A stretch of DNA of 64,000 nucleotides. Source: Struthidea cinerea. Lineage: Eukaryota > Chordata > Aves > Passeriformes > Corcoracidae. The notes under the pieces were generated by a model, which was given only the letters and a program-made list of their open reading frames with translations, was not told the DNA's origin and did no database searches. The stretch is taken from assembly GCA_013397865.1 (NCBI GenBank), contig VZTI01000620.1:469776-533775 (forward strand), read 5' to 3'. Positions 61,701-64,000 of this stretch are shown here, piece by piece. The position numbers were made by a program, and so were the translations under genes. Numbering within the stretch: position 1 is the stretch's first letter; every line of letters begins with the position of its first letter.

Positions 61701-62860
61701 TAAAGCATCAGGAGGAGGTCTGAACTACAGAATCAAAGTTGGCTTATTTGTAATGTGCAGAACAGATGCAAATGTTTCATTTGTATGAAAGCAGGGACAG
61801 AATAGGGGAGGAAAATAAAATGAGTGCACATTCAAAGCTCCTAATTTAGGGAAGCTGTGAGTGAAAACATGCTGTAAAGAGAACATTTTGCAGCATTCTG
61901 ATACTGTAGATGTGGGTTCATGTGGGTTTTTCATGTAGGTTTTTTTCTTAAAAAGTGCTAGTGGGTCCATCGATTATTTTATCTTAGTATAAATTAAAAA
62001 AAAATACATGATAGATATTCAATAAGCAGCTGTCACTTTACTAGTATAACATAGGATTTTATCAATACATTATTTAACATTTCAACGAGCTGTAAATGTG
62101 TAGCAAAGGGATCATGTACTTTCTCTGGCTTATTATGTATTGCCTTTGTGTGTTACTTTATGATTTTAGAAGCTGGTAACATTTTGGAGAGGGAGTTACT
62201 GAAAATATCAGTAATGGTGATCTTAAACTGGATGTTAATTTTCTAGTCTGTAGCTGCCAATTTCCAGTCCTTAGGGGTCTGGAAGGTGCTTTTTTTGTTT
62301 GGGGGGGTTTTTGGGGAGGTGAGGGCTGGCTAGGTTGTCCCATAGTTCCTGGATTAGCTGTCTCTCTCTGTCTCTTTTTCTGGTGTTTCTGAGAAACCAC
62401 TCCAGTATTTCAGGTTTTTAGCCTTAGACAGGGACCTGTCGTGTCCTGTGTATTAGCAGTACTTAATTTCCGTGCCAGGAACGTAACTTTTGAAGGCAAG
62501 AGACAAGCACATAGACTGCTTCAGAAATCTCTTTGACTGTGGTGAGATTTTTTATTTTTGAGAGATTTTATTGTTTGGTTTGTTTTTTAGTTTGAGGGTG
62601 AGCCTCACATTGCCTTTGTTTTTGTCAATTTATTTATCAGAGTAATTTTGTAGCTTCACAGAAAGTTCTTCCCAAACATTCACTATCACCCCATAGCAAT
62701 CTTTGGCTCTTTCCTGAGGAATCATTTATACAGATCTTCCTTCTTCAGCTTCTTATTGCTGTGAGTGTGCTCATACAGTGCACATTGAGTGTGTCTGCAG
62801 TAGCATTTTGGTTCAGATTAGGAATCTCCCAATTGTCACCACTTACTGTGCTTTGGTTTG
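58791..62860. other. Intron or intergenic sequence, no gene seen
   Basis: AT-rich sequence with poly(T) runs (about 59865-59879, 61032-61051). No supportable exon. Confidence 0.55.
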
Positions 62861-62869
62861 CATTGCAGA

Positions 62870-62911
62870 AACATTTCGAAACACTCAGACTGAGCTGTTT
62901 TTGGATGAAGG
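62870..62911 (+). other. Candidate 42-nt exon, unidentified
   Basis: A good acceptor (TTTGGTTTGCATTGCAG) and donor (GAAG|GTAAAA) bracket 42 bases that can read ETFRNTQTELFLDEG in the plus frame. The size is a multiple of three. I do not recognise the peptide, and a chance pairing of splice-like signals is quite possible. Confidence 0.15.
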
Positions 62912-63559
62912 TAAAACAGAAGATAAACTTCAAGAGCTGCAGTCCCACTGCCAGACAGTGTTCAGCTCATGAAAGCAAATTAGAGCTACCCCAAAGTAAA
63001 ATTCTTGACCTGTTTTGTGTAAGTGTTGGGTCCTCAGCACCAACTGTTTTGCTCTTCAGGTGCAGTCCTAGTGCTGTGCATTCCTAGCTAATGTGTGTGT
63101 AGTCATGGATAGAGGTCATTATTATGCACTTAGAGGTTATTATTCATGGCCACTGTAATTGCTTCAGATAAAGAGTCCAGCTATTCAAGCCTAAATTACA
63201 ATACATGATATCCAAGTGGCTGACAAGTTGGATTTGTCAGCTGGCACCCTAACGCTAATTAGGTCAGGGAGCACCAGATCTGTAGTGAAGCTGTGTTCTT
63301 GTCTCTGTTGCCTTTTCACCTTTCCTGCTATTAATCTGACTTCCCCTCAATTCCCTAACATGCTTATCCTTGTTATCCAGCTGCTACCCCAAATCACAAT
63401 ATTCTGACATCTCGCATATGCTGGCAGTGCCCTTTCCCTGTTCCTGTCTCTTTAACTTACTTGAGTTGCCCCCTTGCAAAGGATGTGGAGCTGTAGCTGG
63501 TCCTGGACATGGTGTTGGCTTCCCGACTGCCCTCTTTCTGCTGGCAAAATGGGTAATGA

Positions 63560-63690
63560 TTTCCAGCTGCCAAAGGTGCTGTGACTGTTGAGATACTGCT
63601 GCAATTGGTAAACCAGTCTTCACTTCAGTGAGAGCATTAATGAGCTTTCTCTGTTCTTCTCGGTCATTGATTTTTGTGGAAAATGTGTGG
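63560..63690 (-). other. Coding-like stretch, unidentified
   Basis: The minus-strand frame reads KINDREEQRKLINALTEVK and then TGLPIAAVSQQSQ, a charged, helix-like composition unlike neighbouring random frames. No clear splice acceptor precedes it. It could be an exon of a gene beyond the right edge, a relic or chance. Confidence 0.15.
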
Positions 63691-64000
63691 GAGCACAGAA
63701 GAAATCTCAGTGTCAGATTTAGTTGGAAGGTATTGGGGGAGGAGCAGAATGTGGAATAGATAAGTGACATAGTGTCAGTTTTGTGTCCAAACAAAATCGG
63801 GATAAAAGCACATCCTACTGTGAAAGCTTTATTTATTGTTCATCATTCTTGCTTGAAAAAGGAGAGGAATTGGTTATTGTTTTATCAACACTTCAATGGA
63901 TTATCAAGTTAAATACTCTAAATTTGAATTCCTGAGGCATAGGAGATTGTCTAACCTAAAGCAATGTCTTCTGTCAGTAGCTTACAGAAGAGTGAGGTGT

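Noticed and set aside
53971..64000. TMEM47 coding exons expected from human synteny
   Set aside because: I looked for the four-membrane-segment coding pattern in this interval and did not see it, so the gene is not annotated here.
1..64000. tRNA, rRNA, CRISPR arrays and bacterial-type operons
   Set aside because: No A/B-box pairs with cloverleaf potential, no rRNA-like blocks and no spaced direct-repeat arrays were seen; the window is vertebrate nuclear DNA.

Overview
The window is a piece of a bird chromosome, most likely from a songbird (inference). It has intron-containing genes, a moderately AT-rich background with two CpG islands, and a repeat load made almost entirely of CR1 LINE fragments and endogenous-retrovirus LTRs. 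Several CR1 copies end in the ATTCTATGATTCT-type tail that is characteristic of bird and reptile CR1. I see no mammalian-type SINEs and no prokaryotic gene organisation. There are two assembly gaps: 100 N at 16604-16703 and 167 N at 53706-53872.

Left part, 1-16.6 kb: the only convincing protein-coding gene lies here on the minus strand. Ten exons (16449 down to 200) join with canonical GT/AG splice sites and compatible phases into one uninterrupted reading frame of about 576 residues. The protein is a chain of Ig-like MSP/ASH modules and reads as the N-terminal part of CFAP47 (cilia and flagella associated protein 47). The rest of the gene lies beyond the left edge. Its start codon sits in a CpG island with two CCAAT boxes and an RFX-type half-site, which fits a ciliary gene. 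Introns hold an avian ERV solo LTR (1360-1735), a CR1 tail (7971-8139) and a second type of solo LTR (12438-12993).

Middle part, 16.9-53.1 kb: gene-poor sequence with no exon I can support. It contains CR1 fragments (16936, 23120, 31331, 34141, 45721, 47495, 51085 and 53090). A CR1 at 31.3-31.9 kb is split by a solo LTR of the same family as the one at 1360. A retroviral env-like ORF remnant lies at 32153-32482. Two diverged copies of an unnamed repeat (29.77-30.03 kb and 33.54-33.87 kb) flank that block and may be the LTRs of an old provirus. A short interstitial telomere repeat at 30126-30151 sits inside a perfect inverted repeat.

Right part, 53.1-64 kb: a CR1 tail abuts a second CpG island (about 53.33-53.97 kb) that contains an NRF1 palindrome, an assembly gap and a plausible plus-strand splice donor. 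It probably marks the promoter of another gene, whose coding exons I could not find before the right edge. By human synteny the gene divergent from CFAP47 would be TMEM47, but I see no TMEM47 coding sequence. Two short coding-like stretches near 62.87 kb and 63.6 kb remain unexplained.
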